A stretch of 36,803 bases of DNA from Terriglobales bacterium (GTDB lineage Bacteria > Acidobacteriota > Terriglobia > Terriglobales > Acidobacteriaceae), in contig DASTZZ010000061.1 of assembly GCA_035764005.1 (NCBI GenBank), positions 1 through 36,803 on the forward strand, read 5' to 3'. The notes below the pieces were generated by a model that saw nothing but the letters and a program-made list of their open reading frames with translations, was not told the origin of the DNA and made no database searches. Positions 24,562-32,265 of this stretch are shown here, piece by piece. Both the position numbers and the translations under genes were made by a program. Position 1 is the first letter of the stretch; the number at the start of each line of letters is the position of its first letter.

Positions 24562-26220
24562 TTAGATTTCATACGTTTGTGTACTAGTAACAGGAGAGTA
24601 TCCGATTCCCAAGTTACAGAGCTTGGAGATGATTGCGGCAGCTTGGTATTTGGCTGCAAGTTCTTCCAGTTCTGATATTGAGCCTTCGAGATCGATGGGA
24701 ATCTTGGCGACACCGAGGGCATATATTCCAGCGAATTTCGTGGGCATTGGAGTGGCGTCCCGCTCCCATAGGCGTTCGTGCAGTTTCTCGCCAGGCCTGA
24801 TACCGATGATTTCGAAATCAATCTGCTGAGCGCTCTTCAATTCGTAACTGGCGGCGACTCGGTGCGCCAAGTCAACAATTCTGATCGGCTCACCTGATTC
24901 CAATACATAGATCTCGCCGTGCTGGCCAAGAGCGCAGGCGAGCAGTGCAAGGTCGGTGGCCTGCTCCTGTGTAATGAAGTAACGAGTCATTCGGACATCA
25001 GTGATTGTTATGCGCTCTCCCTTTTCGATTTGTTTCTGAAAAATCGGAACTACGCTGCCTCTGCTCCCGAGGACGTTGCCAAAACGGGCACAGGCAAATC
25101 GAAGTTTCGGATAGGCCACCGCGCGCAATTGAATCAGCAATTCGCAGATGCGCTTCGTTGCTCCCATTACGCTTGCGGGTTCAACAGCTTTATCGGTGGA
25201 GATAAACAGAAACCTCTCGCATCTCGCTTCAATGGCAGCGTCGATGACATTCCGTGTGCCGATCACGTTGTTGAGAATCGCTGCGCTCGGATTTGCTTCC
25301 ATCACCGATACGTGTTTATAGGCAGCAGCGTGGAAGATAATATGCGGACGATGCCGCGCAAAGATTCGTGTAAGAAATTCCCGATTGCGAATGTCTCCAA
25401 GGATGGGCGCATGTTCAGCCGAGCAACTATTGAGTTCTCGATCGAGTTCAAAAATCGCTGTTTCGTCGATGTCGAGCAGCAGCAGTCGCGAAATTGGCAG
25501 ATGACAAAGCTTCCGGCAAAGCGCACCGCCGATCGAGCCGCCGGTTCCGGTGACGAGTACAACGCGATCGCGATATGTATCAATGCTTTCTTGATCCCAC
25601 GTTGTCGGGCCGGGGAGGTTCGAAGCCGCGAGGGACAACACTTGTGAGACTAGGTTCGTAGCGGGAACCCGATTCTGGGAGCCGGCGAGTACCTGCGATG
25701 CTATTTTGGAACGCCCATCTTCCTCATGAGCTACGCGACGAAGACAGCGCATACCCGCAGCCATTCCTACGAATAAAGGAAACTCCGCTGCGATCACGCC
25801 GCTTGGGACAATTACCCACGAGGGTCTCGCCAGCGCGCTGCAGAAAAACGCAAGCAGAGAGGGAGGAATGCTGGCCAATGCCAGCTCCGCAACATCGGAT
25901 CTGCGAACCTTATGCCACGGCACTCGATAACGCGTGACCAGCATGAGCGACAAAGGTCGACCAATGAACATCAGCAAGGCGTAGAGCCATATCGCGCGAA
26001 GGTCCTTGATGGAGGGAGCGAAATCAGAGTGCATCAGCGATGCGGCAAAGAACGTCGCTAAGGCAGTGAAGCCATCTGCAGCGAGCTGCGTGATCCGCTG
26101 CTTTTGGCCGGGAAAGCGATCCAGGATCCGATTCGCGGCTACGAGCAGTTGCCGCAATATGCGGATGCGTTTCGGTACAGCCGACGAGATTTCGCTACAG
26201 AGTTCGGCCCGGACGGTCAT
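24562..26220 (-). CDS. CapD/WbpM-type nucleotide-sugar 4,6-dehydratase, compact form
   Basis: This is a membrane-anchored SDR enzyme that probably makes a UDP-4-keto-6-deoxy sugar for capsule, O-antigen or glycoprotein glycans. The protein is 552 residues. About 48-160 hold four membrane segments. A linker of about 60 residues follows. The SDR domain runs from about 218 (VVLVTGTGGSIG) to 500. The catalytic block STDKAVEPASVMGATKR spans 341-357, with Met352 where most SDRs have Tyr, as in WbpM and PglF. Typical CapD proteins carry an extra Rossmann (CoA_binding_3) domain between the membrane part and the SDR; here it is missing. It stands alone, 21 bp from the convergent vapC, without glycan neighbours, and may be transferred. 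Confidence 0.87.
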   Translation of the reverse strand: MTVRAELCSEISSAVPKRIRILRQLLVAANRILDRFPGQKQRITQLAADGFTALATFFAASLMHSDFAPSIKDLRAIWLYALLMFIGRPLSLMLVTRYRVPWHKVRRSDVAELALASIPPSLLAFFCSALARPSWVIVPSGVIAAEFPLFVGMAAGMRCLRRVAHEEDGRSKIASQVLAGSQNRVPATNLVSQVLSLAASNLPGPTTWDQESIDTYRDRVVLVTGTGGSIGGALCRKLCHLPISRLLLLDIDETAIFELDRELNSCSAEHAPILGDIRNREFLTRIFARHRPHIIFHAAAYKHVSVMEANPSAAILNNVIGTRNVIDAAIEARCERFLFISTDKAVEPASVMGATKRICELLIQLRAVAYPKLRFACARFGNVLGSRGSVVPIFQKQIEKGERITITDVRMTRYFITQEQATDLALLACALGQHGEIYVLESGEPIRIVDLAHRVAASYELKSAQQIDFEIIGIRPGEKLHERLWERDATPMPTKFAGIYALGVAKIPIDLEGSISELEELAAKYQAAAIISKLCNLGIGYSPVTSTQTYEI

Positions 26221-26339
26221 CTCAAAAGAGGAACGTCGAAAGTAATCACCTCAAACTGCTAGGGGGAAGCAGCGGATTCTACTCGCCCGACAGGCGTTCG
26301 TCCAGAGGGGATTGCTGCCGATCGTCTTCGAAGCGTGGT

Positions 26340-27629
26340 CTAAGCGAAGTGGGTCTTCTTCCAGAGCGCCCACGTGCACGCTCCGATCGAGATCAGAAGA
26401 GCAATGCCGAGAACTGTGAGCCAGGAGAGATTCATGGCAATCGTCGGAACCGCGGCCTGACTAGCTAGCCAGACAAAGAAGCCTATGGCGACGGCGATAA
26501 TCGCGTAGTCCCACCATCCGCGCTGGTCGGCGCTGCGCATTTCGTGGCCATTGAACTCAGCAAGAACCTTTTCGTAATTGAGGTTGTATCGATCGCATTC
26601 CTGCTTGATCGCGGCGTGAGTGGACGAATGCTCTTGCTGACCGGCAACAGCGGAGCTGATGGAGAGTGCCCCTAGAACCATCACTAGCGATCCGACAAGC
26701 ACAAGTAGTTTCTGCGGTCCGGAGGCGTGAGCTAGTTCGCCGAAGACGAGAGCGCCCCACGCGAGTCCCCAAAGTTGGTTGGTGTTGGAAAGTGGAATAC
26801 CCCGTCCAATGCCGAGATACTTCACGGCAAATTGCTGGAGGAGGTCGCCGACCACCCATACGAATCCGCCAAGGAAGAGCCAGAACAGCATCGTGCGCAC
26901 TTGGCCCGAATGGAAGACAGCGGCGTGCGTGCCCCCATCGAGAGCCAGCACTAGAGCCAACACCGTCCCAAGTTCGCCGAAAGTGAACGCCGTCACGAAC
27001 GACAGAGGATTCATGCCGCTGATGTATGCCTTGCGATAAGGAATGTACATCGTTCCCCAAAGCAAACTCGCACCCGCAGCCGCAGCGATTCCGTGGACTG
27101 CATCCCGCGGTGCAGCGATGCCACCCTGAATCGTGCTGAAGCCGAGCATGATCGCTGCAGCAACGATTGCGACCGCACCAACCAACACCCTGCTAACTGT
27201 GGAGCGATTGGCGCCGCGAAGCTCGCCGAACAGAAGCCATCCCCAAAAGATTCCAACCAGAGAGTTGGCATTCCATAATGGGAACGCAATCGCCAAACCC
27301 ACGTCGCGAATCGCGAACACTGTCAGCGTGTTCGCGACTGCCCAGAGCGCTCCGGCGAGCAGGGCCCAGACGATCAGATGCTTCTTGCGCATCAGGTCGG
27401 CGATCACATATCGAGTGCCCTTGAGCAGAGTGGGGAGAGTCCAGCGTGCAGTGAATACGCCGGCAACCATACACAGAGAAACTGCAAACGGAGAAAGGCC
27501 GGTGTTTACCAGCTTGGTCGGCGCTTCCGCGGCTCCGAGCCACACCCCCGCGCCGAGGCCACAGAGAACTCCCAAGCCATGCAAGCTTGCAGTCTGCCTT
27601 GAAGTAGTTGGTTGGGTCGCAGTGCTCAT
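26340..27629 (-). CDS. DMT-superfamily sugar transporter (GRP/RhaT-like) with extra C-terminal helices
   Basis: This is a 429-residue inner-membrane permease. The first 335 residues contain ten membrane segments in two five-helix halves, as in glucose/ribose-porter and rhamnose transporters of the drug/metabolite superfamily. Typical blocks are LGVLCGLGAGVWLGAAEAPT, VGLAIAFPLWNANSLVGIFW and IGRGIPLSNTNQLWGLAWGA, the last two being equivalent halves. A polar loop (about 335-375) is followed by two further hydrophobic helices (about 377-395 and 402-420) not usual in the family. Sugar uptake fits the glycan operon downstream, but the substrate is unknown. It is followed upstream by a small membrane protein gene on the same strand. 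Confidence 0.75.
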   Translation of the reverse strand: MSTATQPTTSRQTASLHGLGVLCGLGAGVWLGAAEAPTKLVNTGLSPFAVSLCMVAGVFTARWTLPTLLKGTRYVIADLMRKKHLIVWALLAGALWAVANTLTVFAIRDVGLAIAFPLWNANSLVGIFWGWLLFGELRGANRSTVSRVLVGAVAIVAAAIMLGFSTIQGGIAAPRDAVHGIAAAAGASLLWGTMYIPYRKAYISGMNPLSFVTAFTFGELGTVLALVLALDGGTHAAVFHSGQVRTMLFWLFLGGFVWVVGDLLQQFAVKYLGIGRGIPLSNTNQLWGLAWGALVFGELAHASGPQKLLVLVGSLVMVLGALSISSAVAGQQEHSSTHAAIKQECDRYNLNYEKVLAEFNGHEMRSADQRGWWDYAIIAVAIGFFVWLASQAAVPTIAMNLSWLTVLGIALLISIGACTWALWKKTHFA

Positions 27630-27678
27630 GTTTATCTTTTGGAAGAATTATGGCAATCGAGTATCAAACAAAGAATTG

Positions 27679-27807
27679 TTAGTGCAACGCGATTAGTAAC
27701 GCGATGCCGACGACAAGTACGACAAGAGGAATCAGGAAATGAAGGTCAGTGAGCACCGCCATCGCCGTAGTCCCGAATCCCGGGTGCTCATTGTTTGTCT
27801 CGCTCAC
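27679..27807 (-). CDS. Small single-pass membrane protein, 42 aa
   Basis: I start at a GTG that gives SETNNEHPGFGTTAMAVL after the first residue, because AAGGAG lies about 9 nt upstream; longer in-frame starts have no ribosome site. One strongly hydrophobic helix fills the C-terminal half (FLIPLVVLVVGIALLIALH). The N-terminal half is polar and likely cytoplasmic or periplasmic. It lies 49 bp upstream of the sugar-transporter gene on the same strand, so it may be co-transcribed and act as a small accessory subunit. This last point is inference. Confidence 0.55.
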   Translation of the reverse strand: MSETNNEHPGFGTTAMAVLTDLHFLIPLVVLVVGIALLIALH

Positions 27808-27946
27808 AGAGACAGTCTCCTTGGCTGCAGGTAAATTCGCTGGCTTTCGAGGTGCAGCCCAAATCATCGCATAAGTGTCAAGCTTCGTAGATGGTCCGAG
27901 TTGCAAAACAGAGTACACTGTCACGATTCATCCATGAGGAGAATCT

Positions 27947-28747
27947 ATGCGAAGACGTGACTTCATTGTCGCGGGTGGAATCGCAACCGGGACGCTCGCT
28001 CTGCCGAGCATGGCGCGACGTTCGAAGAAGACCCGACAATTTATTGAACTGCGGATTTACCACTTTGCCTCGCCGGAGAAGCAGCAATCCTTCGAGCAGT
28101 TTCTGCAGAATGCTGCGCTGCCAGCCTTCAATCGTGCCGGAGCGCGTCCTGTGGGTGTATTCAAACTGTCTTCGAAGGATAATCCCGATCTCAAACTCGA
28201 AGCAGACAGCACGGATTTATACGTCCTGCTTCCCCACGAATCGGCAGAATCGTTGGCCGAGTTCTCGAATCGAGTCGGCCTAGACAAAGTTTTCCAGAAC
28301 GCGGGAGAGGCGATCATCCACGCTCCTAAATCCGATCCTGCGTTTGTTCGTTATGAAAGCAGCCTGATGTGCGCCTTCGAACTATTCCCACAACTCAAGG
28401 TGCCGACACTGGCCGCCGATCGCCTGCTGCAACTCAGGATCTATGAAAGCCACAGCAATGAGCGCGCGAGAAAGAAGATCGAGATGTTCAATCAGGGAGG
28501 AGAACTTGGAATCTTCGCGCGCTGCGGAATGACCGGCGTCTTCTTCGGTCAGACTCTAATCGGATCGAAGCTTCCTAGCTTGACCTACATGCTTTCGTTT
28601 CCTTCCGAGCAAGAGCAGAAAAAAGCCTGGGATACATTCCGGAACGACCCTGAGTGGAAGAGACTCTCGAACGCCGATGAGTACAAAGACGCGGTCTCAA
28701 ATGTGACAAACCTCATCCTGCGTCCGGCTGCCGGATCGCAGATTTGA
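27947..28747 (+). CDS. Tat-exported NIPSNAP-family protein
   Basis: This is a 266-residue protein with a twin-arginine signal (RRRDFIVAGGIATGTLALP), so it is probably exported folded. Two NIPSNAP-type ferredoxin-like domains follow: about residues 30-125 (IELRIYHFASPEKQQSFEQF) and about 160-262 (LLQLRIYESHSNERARKKIE). The function of NIPSNAP proteins in bacteria is unknown. GAGGAG lies 6 nt before the ATG. The gene is divergent from the transporter genes and convergent with GH92, with 7 bp between stops. Confidence 0.85.
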   Translation: MRRRDFIVAGGIATGTLALPSMARRSKKTRQFIELRIYHFASPEKQQSFEQFLQNAALPAFNRAGARPVGVFKLSSKDNPDLKLEADSTDLYVLLPHESAESLAEFSNRVGLDKVFQNAGEAIIHAPKSDPAFVRYESSLMCAFELFPQLKVPTLAADRLLQLRIYESHSNERARKKIEMFNQGGELGIFARCGMTGVFFGQTLIGSKLPSLTYMLSFPSEQEQKKAWDTFRNDPEWKRLSNADEYKDAVSNVTNLILRPAAGSQI

Positions 28748-28754
28748 ATTGCCG

Positions 28755-31007
28755 TTACGGAGTTTTCACATTCGGGTACTCGGATAATGGTTCCGGTTTC
28801 CAATCACTGGCCCACTTGGAAGGCGACGATCCCATTTTGAACGTGAGTGTCCCACCGGCAACGATATCGCTGTAGCGCATGACAGGAATGTTCAGAGGTT
28901 TGCCATTCAGTTCTGCGGATTGGATATAGAGGTTAGTTTCTGAGGCATCCGGAGCCGAAATTGTGAACTGCTTTCCGTCAGCAACATGAATCACCGTCTT
29001 GCGAAAGATCGGACTGCCGATCATGTAGTCTCCCGAAACGGGATTCACGGGGTAGAAGCCCATTGCTGTAAAGATGTACCACGCTGACATCTGGCCACAA
29101 TCTTCGTTGCCCAAGATTCCAGTTGGCGTGTTCGTGTACGCTTCCCCTGCAATCTCGCGTACCTTCTTCTGCGTCTTCCATGGCTGGCCGCTGTAGTCGT
29201 AGAGATATCCGTAATGGTGACTGGGTTCGTTGTCGTGGTGGTTGTGTCCGCCGGCGAAGTGTTCGTCGAGCTTGCGGTTGTAATTGTCTGCGCCTCCCAT
29301 CAGCCGAAGAAGGCCGGGAATGTCATGCATCACCGACCACGTATAGACCCACTTGTCGCCTTCGGTCCATCCAGCTTTGGGATCAGCCCATGATCCGTCG
29401 GAGTTGCGCGCCTGCATGAATCCCGTTTCGGGATTGAAGAGTAAGCGGTAGTTCCTCGAACGATTGATGAAGAACCTATAGTCGTCCTTCTTCCCGACAG
29501 CTTTGGCGATCTCTGCGACCGCATAATCGTCGTACGCGTCTTCGAGCGTTGAAGAAGCGGACTCGGCAGTCTTGTCGTTCGGCACGTAGCCCAGTTTTTT
29601 GGCATACGTGAGACCAGCGCGTGCTTCGTAGGGCGTGTGCGGTTCACGGTCGTACCACTTGCGAGTCGTATCGCCGTCGGGCGGAGTCATCGCGTCTTTG
29701 TACACAGCCTTATATGCGAGATTCAGATCGAAGCCGCGAAAACCTTTGTTGACCGCTTCTGCGACCATGGAGTCAGCGTGGGTGGCGATCATGATGTTGG
29801 TGTATGAGGGATTGGGCCACTTTGGCATCCAGCCGCCCTCCTGATAGTTCTGGAGGAGAGCTTTCACCATGTCGTCCACGCGCTCAGGAGCAATGAGGGT
29901 GATCAGGCTGTGCTCGGCACGGAAGGTATCCCAGAGCGAGTAGGCGGTGTATGAGACGCCGGAATGAATTTTGTCGTCGAAGGCGCTGTAGTAGCGGCCG
30001 TATTCGGAGAAGAGCCGGGGATAGAGCAGCGAATGATATAAGCCGGTGTAGAAGATCGCGCGCTGATCATCTGATGCTGACTCTATCTCGATGAGCCCAA
30101 GCTTTTTGTTCCAGGTTTGCTTCAGGTCGTCGCGCAGCGCGTCGAAGTCCCATTTCGGAATCTCTTTCTGCAGGTTGACTCTGGCCTGGTCGATGCTGAC
30201 GAAGGATGTTCCAACTCGCACTTCAACAACTTCGTTCGCTGCGGGAGCGAACGTTGCGTAAGCGCCGACATTCATTCCTTTAGCCGTTTGCCCGCCATCG
30301 TGCAATTGTGAGCCTTCATAGGTTCCGCTCTTTGCCGGCGACTCCCGAAACTGAACAACGAAATATCCTTTGAAATTCGGCAAGGCGAATGGGCCAAGAT
30401 GCGCGTCCATGCGATCCGGATTGAAGCCAGTAATCTCTCGTCGGTCGTCGCTGATCTGCGCTTCACCCGCGATGTTCGGACGCGTAGCCTCCACCAGCAC
30501 GCTGGCGCGTGAGTCTGCTGGAAAAGTAAAACGAAGATATCCGCAATGATCAGTCGCAGTTATTTCCGCTTTGATTTCGCGTGAATCCTGTGTCTTCATC
30601 AGGACCGAGTAGTAGTAAGGAGCTGCTTTCTCATCAGCGTGCGTGAAGCTGAGTTTGCGAGCTTCCGGTGCAGTCTTGATGTCATCGAGTTCAGGCAGGA
30701 GGGTCACGTATCCGAAGTCGCCCATCCAGATCGCCGGCTGATGTGTTCCGATGAATCCCGAAATGGTCGTATCACCATAGTTATAGGAGGAGACGCTGAT
30801 CTTGTTTTGCCGCGTCTGCGCCGTCCAGTTCGTCATCCCGAAAGGAGTCGTGACCAGCGGCATTGTCCCTCCGTAGTCACTGCCGGGTCCGGCAGTGCCG
30901 ATGTATGGGTTCACCCAGTCAACCGGAGACTTCGTCGTTTCTTGCGCACTGAGCGCGCAACTCAGCGCACAGAGTAGATATGTCAGCAACAGCGAGAGCT
31001 TTGTCAT
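28755..31007 (-). CDS. GH92 family alpha-mannosidase
   Basis: This is a secreted calcium-dependent exo-alpha-mannosidase, which removes mannose from N-glycan-like or fungal mannans. The protein is 750 residues with a signal peptide (LSLLLTYLLCALSCALSA). Family blocks are DWVNPYIGT near the N terminus, THQPAIWMGDFGYVTLLP near residue 90, SLWDTFRAEHSLITLIAP in the middle, GGWMPKWPNPSYTNIMIATH, and GNEDCGQMSAWYIFTAMGFY near residue 635, which contains the general-acid Glu. The length and motifs are complete. It is the third gene of a minus-strand operon with the HGSNAT-like acetyltransferase and a six-hairpin glycosidase. The linkage cannot be read from sequence. Confidence 0.94.
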   Translation of the reverse strand: MTKLSLLLTYLLCALSCALSAQETTKSPVDWVNPYIGTAGPGSDYGGTMPLVTTPFGMTNWTAQTRQNKISVSSYNYGDTTISGFIGTHQPAIWMGDFGYVTLLPELDDIKTAPEARKLSFTHADEKAAPYYYSVLMKTQDSREIKAEITATDHCGYLRFTFPADSRASVLVEATRPNIAGEAQISDDRREITGFNPDRMDAHLGPFALPNFKGYFVVQFRESPAKSGTYEGSQLHDGGQTAKGMNVGAYATFAPAANEVVEVRVGTSFVSIDQARVNLQKEIPKWDFDALRDDLKQTWNKKLGLIEIESASDDQRAIFYTGLYHSLLYPRLFSEYGRYYSAFDDKIHSGVSYTAYSLWDTFRAEHSLITLIAPERVDDMVKALLQNYQEGGWMPKWPNPSYTNIMIATHADSMVAEAVNKGFRGFDLNLAYKAVYKDAMTPPDGDTTRKWYDREPHTPYEARAGLTYAKKLGYVPNDKTAESASSTLEDAYDDYAVAEIAKAVGKKDDYRFFINRSRNYRLLFNPETGFMQARNSDGSWADPKAGWTEGDKWVYTWSVMHDIPGLLRLMGGADNYNRKLDEHFAGGHNHHDNEPSHHYGYLYDYSGQPWKTQKKVREIAGEAYTNTPTGILGNEDCGQMSAWYIFTAMGFYPVNPVSGDYMIGSPIFRKTVIHVADGKQFTISAPDASETNLYIQSAELNGKPLNIPVMRYSDIVAGGTLTFKMGSSPSKWASDWKPEPLSEYPNVKTP

Positions 31008-31108
31008 GTCGAGGAGATGAGTGCAAAAACTTTGTTGGGAATCGTCAACGCTGCTTCGCTTCAGGATGACAGGTCACACCCCCGTTCATTCACGATGCAA
31101 AGGAAGAA

Positions 31109-32263
31109 TCAAACTCTAATGAATATTTGTTTGCGATACATCGCCCACGCAATGACGAAGAATACCAAAACGAAACTTACGCTCCATGCCAGCGAACCAA
31201 GATACGGATTGCTGATGTGAGCGAATGAGCTTTCGTAGAGAATGTTCTTGATCGACACGCCATGAATGTGATGGCGGTAGAGAGCGGTTTCTGCCCAACT
31301 TGCGAGGAAGTAGATTCCGAGCGGGTTCACGCCGAAGATGACGAAAGGCACGCTCCAGCTCTTCCATCCGCGGACGTCGATTGCCCAGTAGCACAAGCCA
31401 AAGATGAACAGAGCGAATCCTGCGGTGAACAGAACGTACGAACTGGTCCAGATCATCTTGTTGATCGGGAACCACAGGTTCCAAATCTCTCCCGCGATCA
31501 GCCCAACGGCAGCGCCGGCGAATAATCCTGCAATCTTCTGAAGGTGTGTTCTCGCCGAGCGCATCCATTCGCCGGTGAAGACGCCGATGAGGCAGGTCGC
31601 GATCGACGGAATCGTGCTCAGAATTCCTTCAGGATCGAAGCGATGTGCAATCCATAAGTGGTTGTAAATCAGACTGCGATCGATGTAGCCCACCAGATTG
31701 CCGTCCATCGTGAGAACGCCCGCACCGATCCCGGGCACCGGCACACGCGTGAGCAGCAGCCAATAGATGAGCAGCAACGCTCCCGTGATCACCGCCCGCG
31801 CAACCCGTCCGGTGCAGAGGAAGATTGCCGATGCAATCAAATACACGACGGCGATTCGCTGCAGTACGCCGGGAATGCGCGCGGTGTGTACATCAAATTT
31901 GGGGTACGCGTATAGGAATAGTCCAAGCGCGAAGATGATTGCACTGCGTTTGAGCACGTGAAGCAGCAGGTGCTTGCGCGTCTGACCGCGCGCTGTTCGC
32001 GAGCTGAACGAGAAGACCATCGACACGCCGACAATAAACAGGAAGAACGGGAAAATCAGATCGGTAGGCGTCCAGCCATTCCATTTGGCGTGTTCGAGCG
32101 GCCAGTACGTGTGTTGTCCATCACCGGAGTTGTTCACCAGGATCATCGCTGCAATCGTCAATCCGCGAAACACGTCGAGCGAGGTAAGTCGCGTGTTGGA
32201 TGGCGACGAAGGAACACTCGCGATTGTCGTTTTGGGAATCGTACTGACGGTTGTCGATGACAT
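31109..32263 (-). CDS. HGSNAT/NagX-like transmembrane N-acetyltransferase
   Basis: This is a 384-residue membrane protein with about ten or eleven hydrophobic segments. The N-terminal block LDVFRGLTIAAMILVNNSGD is followed by PLEHAKWNGWTPTDLIFPFF, which matches human heparan-alpha-glucosaminide N-acetyltransferase; His58 corresponds to its catalytic His. Such enzymes move an acetyl group from cytoplasmic acetyl-CoA across the membrane onto an amino sugar. It starts 2 bp after the six-hairpin glycosidase stop, with GGGAGG upstream that spans this stop, so it is translationally coupled. Acetylation of a periplasmic amino sugar during glycan breakdown is the inferred role. Confidence 0.88.
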   Translation of the reverse strand: MSSTTVSTIPKTTIASVPSSPSNTRLTSLDVFRGLTIAAMILVNNSGDGQHTYWPLEHAKWNGWTPTDLIFPFFLFIVGVSMVFSFSSRTARGQTRKHLLLHVLKRSAIIFALGLFLYAYPKFDVHTARIPGVLQRIAVVYLIASAIFLCTGRVARAVITGALLLIYWLLLTRVPVPGIGAGVLTMDGNLVGYIDRSLIYNHLWIAHRFDPEGILSTIPSIATCLIGVFTGEWMRSARTHLQKIAGLFAGAAVGLIAGEIWNLWFPINKMIWTSSYVLFTAGFALFIFGLCYWAIDVRGWKSWSVPFVIFGVNPLGIYFLASWAETALYRHHIHGVSIKNILYESSFAHISNPYLGSLAWSVSFVLVFFVIAWAMYRKQIFIRV

Positions 32264-32265
32264 GC

